The notes below the pieces were generated by a model. The model was not told where the DNA came from, made no database searches, and saw nothing but the letters and a program-made list of their open reading frames with translations. This document shows, piece by piece, positions 20,979 through 34,164 of a stretch of DNA of 64,000 bases (the stretch's first letter is position 1; the number at the start of each line of letters is the position of its first letter). A program made the translations under genes and the position numbers. This stretch comes from Aeromonas dhakensis (GTDB lineage: Bacteria; Pseudomonadota; Gammaproteobacteria; Enterobacterales; Aeromonadaceae), in contig NZ_CDBH01000027.1 of assembly GCF_000820305.1 (NCBI RefSeq), positions 62,001 through 126,000 of the forward strand. The letters run 5' to 3'.

Positions 20979-21491
20979 GTGAATAAAGCGTTGAAAGTAG
21001 CTGGTTTGAGTTTTGCACTGATGGCTGCCGGCATGGGCTCCGCCTTGGCCGAGACCAAGATCGCCGTGGTCGACATGGGCGAAGTCTTCCAGAAGCTGCC
21101 CCAGCGTGAAGCCGTTTCCAAGAAGCTGAAAGGCGAATTCGAGCCGCGCATGCGCGAGCTGCAGAAGCTGGAAGCCGATGGTCAGAAACTGGTCGAGAAG
21201 TTCAAGAAGGATGAAGCCTTCATGAGCGCCGACCAGAAAAAACAAAGCCAGGAGAAGCTGGCCAAGCTGCAGATGGAGTTCAACCAGAAGCGTCAGGCGT
21301 TTGAACAGGACAACGGTCGCCGTCAGTCCGAAGAGCGCAACAAGATCCTGACCAAGGTGCAGGCTGCCATCGACTCCATCGCCAAGAGCAATGGTTACGA
21401 TCTGGTGCTGGAGCGCAATGCTGCCCCGTACGCCGCCAGCAAGCTGGACATCTCTGCCCAGGTTATTTCTCAGGTAAGCAAGAGCAACTAA
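20979..21491 (+). CDS. skp: periplasmic chaperone Skp
   Basis: A trimeric periplasmic holdase that carries unfolded outer membrane proteins to BamA. It has 170 residues. A signal peptide of 24 residues ends in GSALA. The mature protein begins with ETKIAVVDMGEVFQ, typical of Skp/OmpH, and a long charged coiled coil forms the tentacles. GTG at 20979 with AAGGAG at 20968-20973 gives the proper signal peptide; the earlier in-frame ATG at 20958 would add seven residues. It lies directly between bamA and lpxD. Confidence 0.93.
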   Translation: MNKALKVAGLSFALMAAGMGSALAETKIAVVDMGEVFQKLPQREAVSKKLKGEFEPRMRELQKLEADGQKLVEKFKKDEAFMSADQKKQSQEKLAKLQMEFNQKRQAFEQDNGRRQSEERNKILTKVQAAIDSIAKSNGYDLVLERNAAPYAASKLDISAQVISQVSKSN

Positions 21492-21494
21492 TTG

Positions 21495-22514
21495 ATGGCA
21501 TTCACTCTCGCACAGCTGGCCCAGCAACTGGGGGCCCAGGTCCATGGCGACGGAACCCTGGAAATCCGCAAGGTAGCGACACTGGAAAAGGCCGGGGAGG
21601 GGGACATCACCTTCCTGTCCAATAAAAAGTACCGGCATTATCTGGAGCAGAGCAAGGCGACCGCCGTGCTCATCACAGAAGCGGATCTGCCATTTTGTCC
21701 CACCAATGCCCTGGTGCTCAAAGACCCCTACGTGGGCTTTGCAAGGGTTGCCCAACTGCTGGACACCACGCCGCAGCCGGCCACGGATATCCATCCGAGC
21801 GCGGTGATCGCGGCGGACGTGCAACTGGGCGAGAGAGTGGCCATCGGGGCCAATGCGGTGATCGAATCCGGCGTGGTGCTGGGGGATGATGTGCGCATCG
21901 GTCCGGGCTGTTTCGTTGGCAAGAATACCCGACTGGGAGCGCGCTCCCGGTTGTGGGCCAACGTCACCCTCTATCACGACGTCACCATGGGCACCGACTG
22001 TCTGGTTCAATCCGGCACAGTGATCGGCGCCGATGGTTTCGGTTATGCCAACGAGCGCGGCGAGTGGATCAAGATCCCCCAGCTCGGCGGCGTGACCATC
22101 GGCAACCGGGTCGAGATCGGTGCCTGCACCACCATCGACCGCGGCGCGCTGGAAGATACCCGCATCGCTGACAACGTCATCATCGACAACCAGTGCCAGA
22201 TCGCCCACAACGTCGAGATCGGCTACGGCACCGCCGTGGCAGGCTCCACCGTGATGGCAGGTAGTCTCAAGGTCGGCAAATACTGTATCATTGGCGGCGC
22301 CTCCGTCTTTAACGGGCATATGGAGATCTGCGACCAGGCCACCGTTACCGGCATGGCCATGGTGATGCGACCCATTACCGAGCCCGGTGTCTACTCTTCC
22401 GGCATCCCCCTGCAAACCAATAAAGAGTGGCGCAAGACCGCCGCCCGGGTGATGCGTATCGAAGAGATGCACAAGCGGTTGAGCAAGCTTGAGAAGAAGC
22501 TGGACCAAGAATAA
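21495..22514 (+). CDS. lpxD: UDP-3-O-(3-hydroxyacyl)glucosamine N-acyltransferase
   Basis: The third lipid A step, adding the N-linked hydroxyacyl chain. It has 339 residues (E. coli 341). An N-terminal uridine-binding domain starts [19 protein letters not shown] left-handed beta-helix of hexapeptide repeats follows from about residue 100, with the catalytic His in [10 protein letters not shown]. The C-terminal helix [19 protein letters not shown] is typical. ATG 21495 is three bases after the skp stop; the ribosome binding site is weak, so coupling to skp is probable. Confidence 0.95.
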   Translation: MAFTLAQLAQQLGAQVHGDGTLEIRKVATLEKAGEGDITFLSNKKYRHYLEQSKATAVLITEADLPFCPTNALVLKDPYVGFARVAQLLDTTPQPATDIHPSAVIAADVQLGERVAIGANAVIESGVVLGDDVRIGPGCFVGKNTRLGARSRLWANVTLYHDVTMGTDCLVQSGTVIGADGFGYANERGEWIKIPQLGGVTIGNRVEIGACTTIDRGALEDTRIADNVIIDNQCQIAHNVEIGYGTAVAGSTVMAGSLKVGKYCIIGGASVFNGHMEICDQATVTGMAMVMRPITEPGVYSSGIPLQTNKEWRKTAARVMRIEEMHKRLSKLEKKLDQE

Positions 22515-22538
22515 TCACGATTGGTATAGGGTACTGTT

Positions 22539-23000
22539 TTGACTACTGAAAAGAAGAGCCTGGGTATCCAGGAAATAATGGATCTGCTGCCCCACCGTTA
22601 TCCGTTCCTGATGGTGGACAAGGTGGAAAACTACGAGATCAGCGATGAGCGCAAGACCCTGCGCGCCATCAAGAACGTCTCCTTCAACGAGCCGATCTTC
22701 CAGGGGCACTTCCCGGCCAAGCCGGTGTTCCCCGGTGTGCTGATCCTGGAAGCCATGGCACAGGCCACCGGTATCCTGGCGTTTACCATGGTGGGCAAGC
22801 CGTCCCCCAACGAACTCTATTACTTTGCCTCAATCGACAACGCTCGTTTCAAGCGTCCGGTTGGCCCCGGCGATCAGCTGGTGCTCGACGTGGAGTTCCT
22901 GAAAGAGCGTCGCGGTATCGCCAAGTTCACCGGTGTGGCCACGGTCAACGGTGAAGTGGTCTGTACCGCCGAGCTGATGTGCGCCAAACGCGAGGTTTAA
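22539..23000 (+). CDS. fabZ: 3-hydroxyacyl-ACP dehydratase FabZ
   Basis: Dehydrates 3-hydroxyacyl-ACP in fatty acid elongation and so competes with LpxA for hydroxymyristoyl-ACP. It has 153 residues with a hotdog fold. The active site is His57 and Glu71 in [20 protein letters not shown]. The start that yields the conserved [20 protein letters not shown] is TTG at 22539; E. coli fabZ also uses TTG. It lies between lpxD and lpxA, the standard order. Confidence 0.95.
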   Translation: MTTEKKSLGIQEIMDLLPHRYPFLMVDKVENYEISDERKTLRAIKNVSFNEPIFQGHFPAKPVFPGVLILEAMAQATGILAFTMVGKPSPNELYYFASIDNARFKRPVGPGDQLVLDVEFLKERRGIAKFTGVATVNGEVVCTAELMCAKREV

Positions 23001-23005
23001 CACAC

Positions 23006-23797
23006 GTGATCGACCAGACTGCCATCATTCACGATACTGCCGTCGTCCATGAGTCTGCCGTCATCGGTAAAGGGGTTGAAATCGGCCCCTTTTCTGTCAT
23101 CGGTGCCGAGGTGGAAATCGGCGACAACACCTGGGTCAGCTCCCATGTGGTGATCAAGGGCCCGACCAAGATTGGTCGTGGCAACAAGATCTTCCAGCAC
23201 ACCTCCATCGGTGAGGATTGCCAGGACAAGAAGTACGCCGGCGAGCGCACCTTCCTCGAGATCGGCGACAACAACGTCTTTCGCGAGAACTGCACCGTGC
23301 ACCGCGGCACCATCCAGGATCAGTCCCTGACCCGGATCGGCAGCGGCAACCTGTTCATGGTCAACGTCCACGTTGCCCACGACTGCATCATCGGTGACAA
23401 CTGCATCTTCGCCAACAACGCGACCCTGGCGGGCCACGTGGTGATCGGCGATTTCGTGATCTTCGGCGGTCTCTCCGCGATCCACCAGTTCGGCCGCGTC
23501 GGCTCCCACGCCTTCGTCGGTGGCTGCGCCGCCCTCAACAAGGACGTGCCCCCCTACGTGATGGCCGCCGGCAACTACGCCAAACCGTTCGGGGTCAACT
23601 CCGAAGGGCTGCGTCGCCGCGGTTACACGCCTGAGGCCATCTCCGCCGTCAAGCGCGCCTACAAGGAGATCTTCCGCTCCGGCAAGACCGTCGAAGAGGT
23701 GCTGCCTGTGCTGATCGAGATGGCGCAAGCCGAGCCGGCCGTCCAGCTCTATGTGGATTTCCTCAAAGACAACGAGCGCGGGATCATCCGTGCCTGA
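23006..23797 (+). CDS. lpxA: UDP-N-acetylglucosamine acyltransferase
   Basis: The first lipid A step, attaching a 3-hydroxyacyl chain to UDP-GlcNAc. It has 263 residues (E. coli 262). It is a left-handed beta-helix, with catalytic His125 in VHVAHDC. The C-terminal helical part carries [20 protein letters not shown]. The start is GTG 23006, five bases after fabZ. Its last eight bases overlap lpxB. Confidence 0.95.
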   Translation: MIDQTAIIHDTAVVHESAVIGKGVEIGPFSVIGAEVEIGDNTWVSSHVVIKGPTKIGRGNKIFQHTSIGEDCQDKKYAGERTFLEIGDNNVFRENCTVHRGTIQDQSLTRIGSGNLFMVNVHVAHDCIIGDNCIFANNATLAGHVVIGDFVIFGGLSAIHQFGRVGSHAFVGGCAALNKDVPPYVMAAGNYAKPFGVNSEGLRRRGYTPEAISAVKRAYKEIFRSGKTVEEVLPVLIEMAQAEPAVQLYVDFLKDNERGIIRA

Positions 23798-24929
23798 TCC
23801 GGTTCGCATCGGTATCGTCGCCGGAGAGGTCTCCGGCGACATTCTGGCTGCTGGCCTGGTACGCGAGCTGCAGGCCCGCTACCCGGACGCACAGTTCGAA
23901 GGGATCGCCGGGCCGCGCATGCAGGCCCTCGGCGTGAAGGCCCTGTTCGAGATGGAAGAGCTCTCCGTCATGGGGATCACCGAGGTGCTGGGCCGTCTGC
24001 CGCGCATCCTCAAGGTCCGCCGCGAACTGCTGCGCCACTTCATCGCCAATCCGCCCGATATCTTCATCGGGGTGGATGCACCGGATTTCAATATCGGGGT
24101 GGAGCTGAAACTGCGCCGCGCCGGTATCAAGACGGTTCACTATGTCAGCCCCTCGGTGTGGGCCTGGCGCCAGAACCGCATTCACAAGATCAAGGCCGCC
24201 ACCGACATGGTGCTCGCCTTCCTGCCGTTCGAGAAAGCCTTCTACGACCGCTTTGACGCCCCTTGCCGCTTCGTCGGCCACACCATGGCGGACGACATTC
24301 CGCTGGTGCCGGATCAGGCCGCGGTGCGCAGAACCCTCGGCATCGACGCCAATCGCCGCTGGCTGGCGGTGCTGCCGGGCAGCCGCACGGCGGAAGTGGG
24401 CTTCATGTCGCCGCTGTTTCTCGAGGCGTGCAAGCACCTGACGGTGCGCTACCCGGATCTCGGCTTCATCGTGCCGCTGGTCAATCAGAAGCGACGCGAG
24501 CAGTTCATGGCCATCAAGGCCGACGTGGCGCCGGATCTCGACATGGTGCTGCTGGAAGGGCAGGGCCGCGAGGCGATGATCGCTGCCGACGTGGTGATGC
24601 TGGCCTCCGGCACCGCGGCGCTTGAAGCCATGCTGGTGAAAAAGCCCATGGTGGTGGGCTACAAGCTCAAGCCTTTCAGCTACTGGCTGGCCCAGCGGCT
24701 GGTGAAGACCGAATTCGTCTCCCTGCCCAACCTGTTGGCCGGCCGCATGCTGGTGCCCGAACTCATCCAGCACGAGTGCACCCCGGAGAACCTGGTGGTC
24801 GAGGTGAGCAAGTATTTCGAGCACGACAATAGCGCGCTGGTGAACACCTTCACCGAGCTCCATCAGCTCATTCGCTGCAATGCCGACCACCAGGCCGCCG
24901 AGGCGGTGGCCGAGCTGCTGGGCCGGTAG
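23790..24929 (+). CDS. lpxB: lipid-A-disaccharide synthase
   Basis: A peripheral GT-B glycosyltransferase joining lipid X and UDP-2,3-diacylglucosamine into the lipid A disaccharide. It has 379 residues (E. coli 382). The N-terminal [18 protein letters not shown] and [15 protein letters not shown] motifs are diagnostic, as are [13 protein letters not shown] and [12 protein letters not shown]. The GTG at 23790 overlaps the end of lpxA and gives [13 protein letters not shown], so the pair is translationally coupled. Confidence 0.95.
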   Translation: MPDPVRIGIVAGEVSGDILAAGLVRELQARYPDAQFEGIAGPRMQALGVKALFEMEELSVMGITEVLGRLPRILKVRRELLRHFIANPPDIFIGVDAPDFNIGVELKLRRAGIKTVHYVSPSVWAWRQNRIHKIKAATDMVLAFLPFEKAFYDRFDAPCRFVGHTMADDIPLVPDQAAVRRTLGIDANRRWLAVLPGSRTAEVGFMSPLFLEACKHLTVRYPDLGFIVPLVNQKRREQFMAIKADVAPDLDMVLLEGQGREAMIAADVVMLASGTAALEAMLVKKPMVVGYKLKPFSYWLAQRLVKTEFVSLPNLLAGRMLVPELIQHECTPENLVVEVSKYFEHDNSALVNTFTELHQLIRCNADHQAAEAVAELLGR

Positions 24930-24966
24930 AGAGCGGGCGGCCAGTGTGGCTGCGCCAACGCGACGC

Positions 24967-24988
24967 CAGGCCCTGCGGGGCCTGTTTT
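24967..24988 (+). terminator. possible terminator between lpxB and rnhB
   Basis: CAGGCCC (24967-24973), short loop, GGGCCTG (24978-24984), then TTTT. The T run is short; partial termination is likely. Confidence 0.6.
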
Positions 24989-25004
24989 GATTCAAGGCTA
25001 CAAG

Positions 25005-25595
25005 ATGATGATCGATATTCCTGACGACAAGCTGGTTGCCGGTGTGGACGAGGTGGGCCGCGGCCCTCTGGTGGGAGACGTGGTGACCGCTGCCGTCATC
25101 CTCGACCCGGCCAACCCGATCGAGGGGCTCAACGACTCCAAGAAGCTCTCCGAGAAGAAGCGGTTGGCCCTGTTTGACGAGATCAAAGAGAAGGCGCTGG
25201 CCTTCGCCATCGGTCGCGCCAGCCCGGCGGAGATCGACGAGCTCAACATCCTGCACGCCACCATGCTGGCGATGCAGCGCGCCGTGGCGGGGCTCAAGGT
25301 CACGCCCGAGCTGGTCTTCATCGATGGCAACCGCTGCCCGGCTCTGCCGATGGAAGCGCGTGCCGTGGTCAAGGGCGACAGCCTGGTGGCCGCCATCAGC
25401 GCCGCCTCGATCCTCGCCAAGGTGACCCGGGATGCGGAGATGACCGAGCTGGACAGCCGCCATCCCGAGTACGGCTTTGCCCGCCACAAGGGCTATCCGA
25501 CTGCGGAGCACCTCGCCATCCTGGCCGAGCGCGGCCCGTTGCCGGAATATCGTCAAAGTTTCAAACCGGTGCGCCGCGCACTGGGAGTGGAATAA
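25005..25595 (+). CDS. rnhB: ribonuclease HII
   Basis: Cuts RNA in RNA-DNA hybrids and starts removal of single misincorporated ribonucleotides. It has 196 residues. The acidic catalytic residues are Asp15-Glu16 in [11 protein letters not shown], with VFIDGNRCP and [15 protein letters not shown] as the other conserved blocks. AAGG at 24994-24997 favours ATG 25005; the next codon is also ATG. It ends 53 bases before dnaE, as in E. coli. Confidence 0.94.
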   Translation: MMIDIPDDKLVAGVDEVGRGPLVGDVVTAAVILDPANPIEGLNDSKKLSEKKRLALFDEIKEKALAFAIGRASPAEIDELNILHATMLAMQRAVAGLKVTPELVFIDGNRCPALPMEARAVVKGDSLVAAISAASILAKVTRDAEMTELDSRHPEYGFARHKGYPTAEHLAILAERGPLPEYRQSFKPVRRALGVE

Positions 25596-25648
25596 CCCAT
25601 GCTGATTTGTCTAAGCGATGGCTGCTTGCGTAATGAGAGGGCATGACG

Positions 25649-29128
<3,480 letters not shown>

Positions 29129-29144
29129 AGGATCTATAGTCCCT

Positions 29145-30095
29145 ATGAGTCTTTTTCTGGATTTTGAACAGCCGATCGCCGAGTTGCAGGCACAGATCGA
29201 TGAACTGCGCCATGTGAGCGAGCACAACAGTGCCGTGGATCTGAGCGAAGATATTCGTCGGCTGGAGAAGAAAAACGAAGAGCTGACCAAGAAGATCTTC
29301 GGCGATCTGGGCGCCTGGCAGGTGTCCCAGATGGCGCGTCATCCACAGCGCCCCTATACCCTCGACTACATCGAGCACATCTTCACCGATTTCGACGAGC
29401 TGGCCGGCGATCGCGCCTATGCCGATGACAAGGCCATCGTCGGTGGCATCGCCCGTCTCGACGGCGAGCCTGTGATGGTCATCGGCCACCAGAAGGGGCG
29501 CGAGACCAAGGAGAAGATCAAGCGCAACTTCGGCATGCCGCGCCCGGAAGGGTACCGCAAGGCCCTGCGCCTGATGGAGATGGCCGAGCGCTTCAAGATG
29601 CCGATCATCACCTTCATCGACACCCCGGGCGCCTACCCGGGCGTGGGTGCCGAGGAGCGTGGCCAGTCCGAAGCGATTGCCCGCAACCTGAAAGTGATGG
29701 CCGGTCTGACCGTGCCGGTGGTCTGCACCGTGATCGGTGAAGGCGGCTCCGGCGGAGCCCTGGCCATCGGTGTCGGCGATCGCGTCAACATGCTGCAGTA
29801 CTCCACCTACTCCGTCATCTCGCCGGAAGGGTGCGCCTCCATCCTGTGGAAGAGCGCCGACAAGGCACCGGTGGCTGCCGATGCCATGGGCATCACTGCC
29901 CAGCGTCTGAAAGAGCTCAAGCTCATCGACAACATCGTCGAGGAGCCGCTCGGCGGCGCCCACCGCAATGTGGAGAAGATGGCCAAGCACCTGAAAGACC
30001 GAATCCAGCAGGATCTCAACGCCCTGCGTCCGCTCGACAACGAGCAGCTGCTGGAGCAGCGCTACCAGCGTCTGCTGGGCTACGGCTACTGCTGA
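29145..30095 (+). CDS. accA: acetyl-CoA carboxylase carboxyltransferase alpha subunit
   Basis: With AccD it moves the carboxyl group from biotin to acetyl-CoA, the committed step of fatty acid synthesis. It has 316 residues (E. coli 319). The N-terminus [19 protein letters not shown] and the crotonase-like core are conserved, including [20 protein letters not shown] and [18 protein letters not shown] 29145 lies 16 bases after dnaE. It closes the long supercluster, ahead of a strong terminator. Confidence 0.96.
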   Translation: MSLFLDFEQPIAELQAQIDELRHVSEHNSAVDLSEDIRRLEKKNEELTKKIFGDLGAWQVSQMARHPQRPYTLDYIEHIFTDFDELAGDRAYADDKAIVGGIARLDGEPVMVIGHQKGRETKEKIKRNFGMPRPEGYRKALRLMEMAERFKMPIITFIDTPGAYPGVGAEERGQSEAIARNLKVMAGLTVPVVCTVIGEGGSGGALAIGVGDRVNMLQYSTYSVISPEGCASILWKSADKAPVAADAMGITAQRLKELKLIDNIVEEPLGGAHRNVEKMAKHLKDRIQQDLNALRPLDNEQLLEQRYQRLLGYGYC

Positions 30096-30121
30096 GCCCG
30101 GTCGGGAACAAATGGATGATG

Positions 30122-30155
30122 AAAGGCCCTCGCACTGCGGGGGCCTTCTTTTTTT
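30122..30155 (+). terminator. terminator at the end of the supercluster
   Basis: An 11-bp stem AAGGCCCTCGC (30123-30133) with GCGGGGGCCTT (30137-30147), loop ACT, then a T-rich run to 30155. It is the strongest plus-strand terminator in the window. Confidence 0.9.
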
Positions 30156-30272
30156 ACGGCGGCAGGGGCCCTGTCGGCAGGGAAACATCCTGTCCATATG
30201 GATACCTGTTGGCACGATGTTTGCCAAAACCCCCATGTTGGATCAATTCAGCGGCGATTTGTGGCCAAAAAA

Positions 30273-30286
30273 AGTGGGATCCCACT
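30273..30286. promoter_or_regulatory. perfect 14-bp palindrome upstream of cadC
   Basis: AGTGGGATCCCACT is fully self-complementary and sits 211 bases before cadC, in a 340-base gap after the accA terminator. It could be an operator or small hairpin. Another palindrome, TCCATATGGA, lies near 30195-30204. No promoter for cadC could be set with confidence. Confidence 0.35.
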
Positions 30287-30496
30287 CCCGTTTTGCTTAA
30301 AGTGACCCTTTCCGATCGACCCGATCGGCATGCCCGCAAGGACGCTCTGCGGACGTAAACAGGCCAGCCCGGCCTGACTCACAGGAATGTTCACCCTGCC
30401 GGCGGCACTGCCTTTTGCAGCGCCCTGCTGCCCGTTCAGCCGCCCGGTGTTACGTCACTCTCATCTTGCATCGTCTCCATCTGCAGCGAGTGAATC

Positions 30497-32023
30497 ATGA
30501 GCGAATCGGTTTTTGAGATCCACGACTGGACCCTGAGCGTCGACGACAACATGCTCTGTCGCCCCGACCGCGAGGTCTACCTCGAACCCCGGCTGGTCAA
30601 TCTGTTGCGCTTCCTGGCGAGCAACGCCGGCACAGTGTTCGGGCGCGACTGCCTGATCAACGAGGTCTGGGATGGCGCAGAGGTGACCGACCAGGTGGTC
30701 ACCCAATCCATCTTCGAGCTGCGCAAGATCCTCAAGGATGGCCGCAACGACGCCGCCGACTACATAGTCACGGTGCCCAAGCGCGGCTACAAGCTGGTGG
30801 CGCCGGTGCGACCGCAGCAGGTGGTCTCGGTGGTGATGGCAGGCGAGCAGGAGAGCGTGAGTGCCCCCCGGCCGCCGTTCGCGATGCCAGACCTCGATGA
30901 AGAGGAGGAGCAGGCCAACGTCACCCCCTTCCCGGCCGGCCCGCTGACCCGCGCCGTCACCACCCATGCCAGGGAGGGGGGCAGTCGCTGGAAGCTGGTG
31001 GGCTTCGATATCTTCGTGGTGGCGATCCTGGTCGCCCTGGTCAGCCTGCTCAGCTATCAGCACACCAGTCCCCAGGTGCACTCCATGCTGGATCCCGAGC
31101 TGCTGGTGTTTCGCTTTCACTCCGGCATGGATGGCAGCAACGAGAACGTGCGCCTCGCCGACGGCATCACCCGCGCCCTGATGGGGGAGGTGGCCGCTGC
31201 CACGCCGCTGCGGGTGCAATACGGCGCCAATACCCTGATGGGGGGCATCCTGCCCGGCAAGGAGCTGAGCGTGCGGGTCTCCCGCCAGCCGGGGGGCACC
31301 TATCTCGATCTGGAGTACCGCAACATCAACACCAACCGGGTGCTGTTCAGCCACCAGTACCAGCTCAGCCGCCACAACGTGCACGGGGTGCTGCAGGCGA
31401 GCAGCCGGGATCTGCTGAGCGCCCTCAATCAGCCTGACGCGCAGCCTGGCATGGGCTGGCCCACCGATGACGGCGCATTGATGGCCATGATGGAGGCGCA
31501 CTACTACATCAACAGCCAGGATCCGGTGGCCCTCAAGCGTGGCGTCGAGCTGCTCGACAAGTCGCTGACCAGCCAGCCGGATCAGCCGCTGCTGCTGGCG
31601 GAGCGCTATCTGGCCGGGGAGGCGCTGGCAACCCTGACGGGCACCCCCCAGAGCGACCGGTTGCAGCAGATCGGTGCTCACCTGGCCCGGGTGGTTCAGA
31701 GCCAGCCGCTGCAGCCGGCCCGGGTGTGGGAGGCGCTGACCCTGCAGGCCATTCTGGGCGGCCAGCAGCAGGAGGCCAACCGTCTGCTGGGTGAGGCTGG
31801 CAGCCGGGGCCGCTCTGTGCTCTATCACATATTGCGCGGCAAGCTGGCGGAGCTGGATGGCCACCCGGAAGCGGCGGGGGATGCCTACAGCCAGGCCTTC
31901 CTGATGGAGGCGACCGAGCAGACCTACCTGCTCTGCCAGCAGCTCGGCTTCTACAGCAACATGGAAACCCTCACCCCGGCGCTGTTCAACGCCCTGGGCC
32001 AGAGCAAGGTCAAGCTGTTCTGA
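30497..32023 (+). CDS. cadC: CadC-type transmembrane transcription activator
   Basis: A ToxR-like one-component regulator that activates cadBA under low pH with external lysine. It has 508 residues (E. coli 512). The OmpR-type winged-helix domain covers about residues 1-103 (VTQSIFELRKILKDG, VTVPKRGYKLVAPV). An acidic linker precedes a single membrane helix at about 168-187, and the rest is periplasmic. Only one cysteine is found in the periplasmic part (LLCQQLG near the end), so the disulfide of the E. coli sensor (Cys208-Cys272) cannot form. It directly precedes cadBA, and a terminator follows it. Confidence 0.9.
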   Translation: MSESVFEIHDWTLSVDDNMLCRPDREVYLEPRLVNLLRFLASNAGTVFGRDCLINEVWDGAEVTDQVVTQSIFELRKILKDGRNDAADYIVTVPKRGYKLVAPVRPQQVVSVVMAGEQESVSAPRPPFAMPDLDEEEEQANVTPFPAGPLTRAVTTHAREGGSRWKLVGFDIFVVAILVALVSLLSYQHTSPQVHSMLDPELLVFRFHSGMDGSNENVRLADGITRALMGEVAAATPLRVQYGANTLMGGILPGKELSVRVSRQPGGTYLDLEYRNINTNRVLFSHQYQLSRHNVHGVLQASSRDLLSALNQPDAQPGMGWPTDDGALMAMMEAHYYINSQDPVALKRGVELLDKSLTSQPDQPLLLAERYLAGEALATLTGTPQSDRLQQIGAHLARVVQSQPLQPARVWEALTLQAILGGQQQEANRLLGEAGSRGRSVLYHILRGKLAELDGHPEAAGDAYSQAFLMEATEQTYLLCQQLGFYSNMETLTPALFNALGQSKVKLF

Positions 32024-32053
32024 GCGGCGCCGGCCGCGCTCTGCCCCACCGAT

Positions 32054-32086
32054 CGCAGGCCGCCCACGGGCGGTCTGCGTGTTTCT
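32054..32086 (+). terminator. terminator after cadC
   Basis: CGCAGGCCGCC (32054-32064) pairs with GGCGGTCTGCG (32069-32079), with one G-T pair, followed by TGTTTCTT. Confidence 0.7.
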
Positions 32087-32752
32087 TGCCCTGCCATGGG
32101 CACTCGGGCTTGCTCTTCTATCCCTATCCCTTGCCCGCAGCAACGACTGGCCATGGCAGGCCTGTGGTGGCGCCATCCCCCTGTTCCATCCTCTGCTGAT
32201 AAAGCCCCGGCCGCCATTTGCAGTTGCAGCCTGTCGATGCCAACAGCCGTGACCGTCGCCCCAGCGACCTGGCCGCCTTAGTCGATATCGCACCGGGTCA
32301 TCACTGCGTCCGTTTGGTGTGTGGGAGGCTGTTATGCCGGCCTGGGTGATCTCGGGTCGTGCAAAGCGAGCGGTGCAATGAAGGGCGGTGAGGGGAAAAG
32401 GGGGTCGCTTTGGCATATGCAGTTCGGGGGAGAGGGGGTTGTTGGCCCAGCTGTACCGCAGCGGGTCATCAGAAAAATATCAAGGTGGTTCGGGTGGCAC
32501 CGGGTGGTCTCATCAAGGGGGGCGACGGATATCAAGATTTTATCAAGATGCTTGCGGCACCTTCAGTCAACATGCTGTTTTAACTCTGTTTTTATCGGCT
32601 TTGACGGGCGGGCTGAAAAAGTTTGCTCATGTTTTTATCCCTTAGCGGGACTTTATGTTTTCCGGGGCGCAGAGGCCTAGTCTGTGGCCATTGATTGGCG
32701 GAAGGCTCCGCCAAGCGTGTGTTTGATGCCTTAATATCGACCCGGAGATTTT
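32087..32752 (+). promoter_or_regulatory. cadBA control region with an ATCAAG cluster
   Basis: 666 bases without a gene. ATCAAG occurs four times in 69 bases, at 32479, 32512, 32531 and 32542, about 210-275 bases before cadB. Two TTTTTATC copies follow (32590 and 32632 areas). In E. coli CadC binds two sites upstream of the cadBA promoter, so this cluster is the natural candidate, but I cannot match it to a known CadC motif. The first 370 bases show nothing I can name. The cadB ribosome binding site is GGAG at 32744-32747. Confidence 0.35.
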
Positions 32753-34087
32753 ATGTCCCTAGATACGAGCAAGAAGATCGGCCTTGTCGCCTGTACAGGT
32801 GTGGTGGCCGGCAACATGATGGGGAGCGGTATCGCGCTGCTGCCCTCGGCCCTGGCCACCATAGGTTCCATCTCTGTGTTCAGCTGGGCAATCTGCCTGG
32901 TCGGCGCCATGGGGCTGGCCTTCGTGTTCGCCCGCCTCGCCACCAAGAACCCGCAGGAGGGCGGCCCCATCGCCTACGCCGGCGAGATCTCCCCGGTGTT
33001 CGGCTTCCAGACCGGTGTGCTCTACTACCACGCCAACTGGATCGGCAACCTGGCCATCGCCATCACCGGCGTCTCCTACCTCTCGGTCTTCTTCCCGATC
33101 CTCAACAGCCCGATCCCGGCCGCCGCGGCCACCATCGCCGCCGTCTGGATCTTCACCCTGGTCAACCTGCTGGGCGGCAGCTGGGTGAGCCGGCTCTGTA
33201 CCCTGGGTCTGGTGCTGATCCTGCTGCCGGTGGTGGGCACCGCGCTGGTGGGCTGGGGTCACTTCGACAGCGCCGTCTACAGCCAGAACTGGAACACCAC
33301 CAGCGGCAGCGACCTGCATGCGGTCATCAGCGCCGTGCTGATCTGCCTCTGGTCCTTCGTGGGGGTGGAGTCTGCCGCCGTCTCCTCCGGCATGGTGAAG
33401 AATCCCAAGCGCACCGTACCGCTCGCCACCATGCTGGGCACCGGTATCGCGGGGGTCATCTACATCCTCTCCACCCAGGTGATCAGCGGCATGTTCCCGG
33501 CCGGTGAAGTGGCGGCCTCCGGCGCGCCGTTTGCCATGGCCTCTTCCGCCATCTTCGGCAGCTGGTCTGCACCGTTCGTTTCCGCCTTCACCGCGCTGGC
33601 CTGCTTCACCTCGCTCGGTTCCTGGATGATGCTGGTGGGCGAGGCGGGCAAGCGTGCCGCCCACGACGGCAACTTCCCGAAAATCTATGGCGAAGTGGAC
33701 AAGAATGGCGTCGCCAAGAAGGGTCTGATCCTGGGCTCCCTCAAGATGACTGCGCTGATGGTCGGCCTGACCGCCTTCACCTCCCAGTCCGCCCACGCTG
33801 CCGATCTCTTCAACGTGCTGACCACAGATGCGGTGCTGCTGACCATGCTGCCCTACTTCTACTCCAGCATTAACCTCATTCGCTTCGAGGGCATGACCTC
33901 CCGCAGCATCGGCGCCATGATCTTCTCCGGTGTGGCCTGCGTCTTCTGCCTGATTGCCCTGATGGGGGCCAAGGGTTCCAACCTCACAGCAACCTTCGTG
34001 GTGTCGCTCATCATCCTGATGTTCTACGCCAAAAAACTGGGCCTGCGTCAGCACGATGCCCTGCTGAGCGAACAGCCCAGCAACTGA
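32753..34087 (+). CDS. cadB: lysine/cadaverine antiporter CadB
   Basis: An APC-superfamily inner membrane exchanger that brings in lysine and exports the cadaverine made by CadA, expelling a proton equivalent. It has 444 residues, the E. coli length, with about twelve membrane segments. The first one carries the substrate-binding motif GNMMGSGIALLPSAL, and CLWSFVGVESAAVSSGMV in the middle is typical of the basic amino acid/polyamine antiporters. It is 77 bases before cadA on the same strand, with no terminator between them, so the two form one operon. Confidence 0.93.
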   Translation: MSLDTSKKIGLVACTGVVAGNMMGSGIALLPSALATIGSISVFSWAICLVGAMGLAFVFARLATKNPQEGGPIAYAGEISPVFGFQTGVLYYHANWIGNLAIAITGVSYLSVFFPILNSPIPAAAATIAAVWIFTLVNLLGGSWVSRLCTLGLVLILLPVVGTALVGWGHFDSAVYSQNWNTTSGSDLHAVISAVLICLWSFVGVESAAVSSGMVKNPKRTVPLATMLGTGIAGVIYILSTQVISGMFPAGEVAASGAPFAMASSAIFGSWSAPFVSAFTALACFTSLGSWMMLVGEAGKRAAHDGNFPKIYGEVDKNGVAKKGLILGSLKMTALMVGLTAFTSQSAHAADLFNVLTTDAVLLTMLPYFYSSINLIRFEGMTSRSIGAMIFSGVACVFCLIALMGAKGSNLTATFVVSLIILMFYAKKLGLRQHDALLSEQPSN

Positions 34088-34164
34088 TTTCCCCTTTTAT
34101 CTTCCGAGCGCTCTTCACTCACCATCCCTGATGGAGAGCGCCCTCTTACGTGTGGAGCATCAAG

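Noticed and set aside
30461..32416. 651-codon minus-strand frame opposite cadC
   Set aside because: Shadow of cadC; the translation has no recognisable domain and includes intergenic sequence and terminator.
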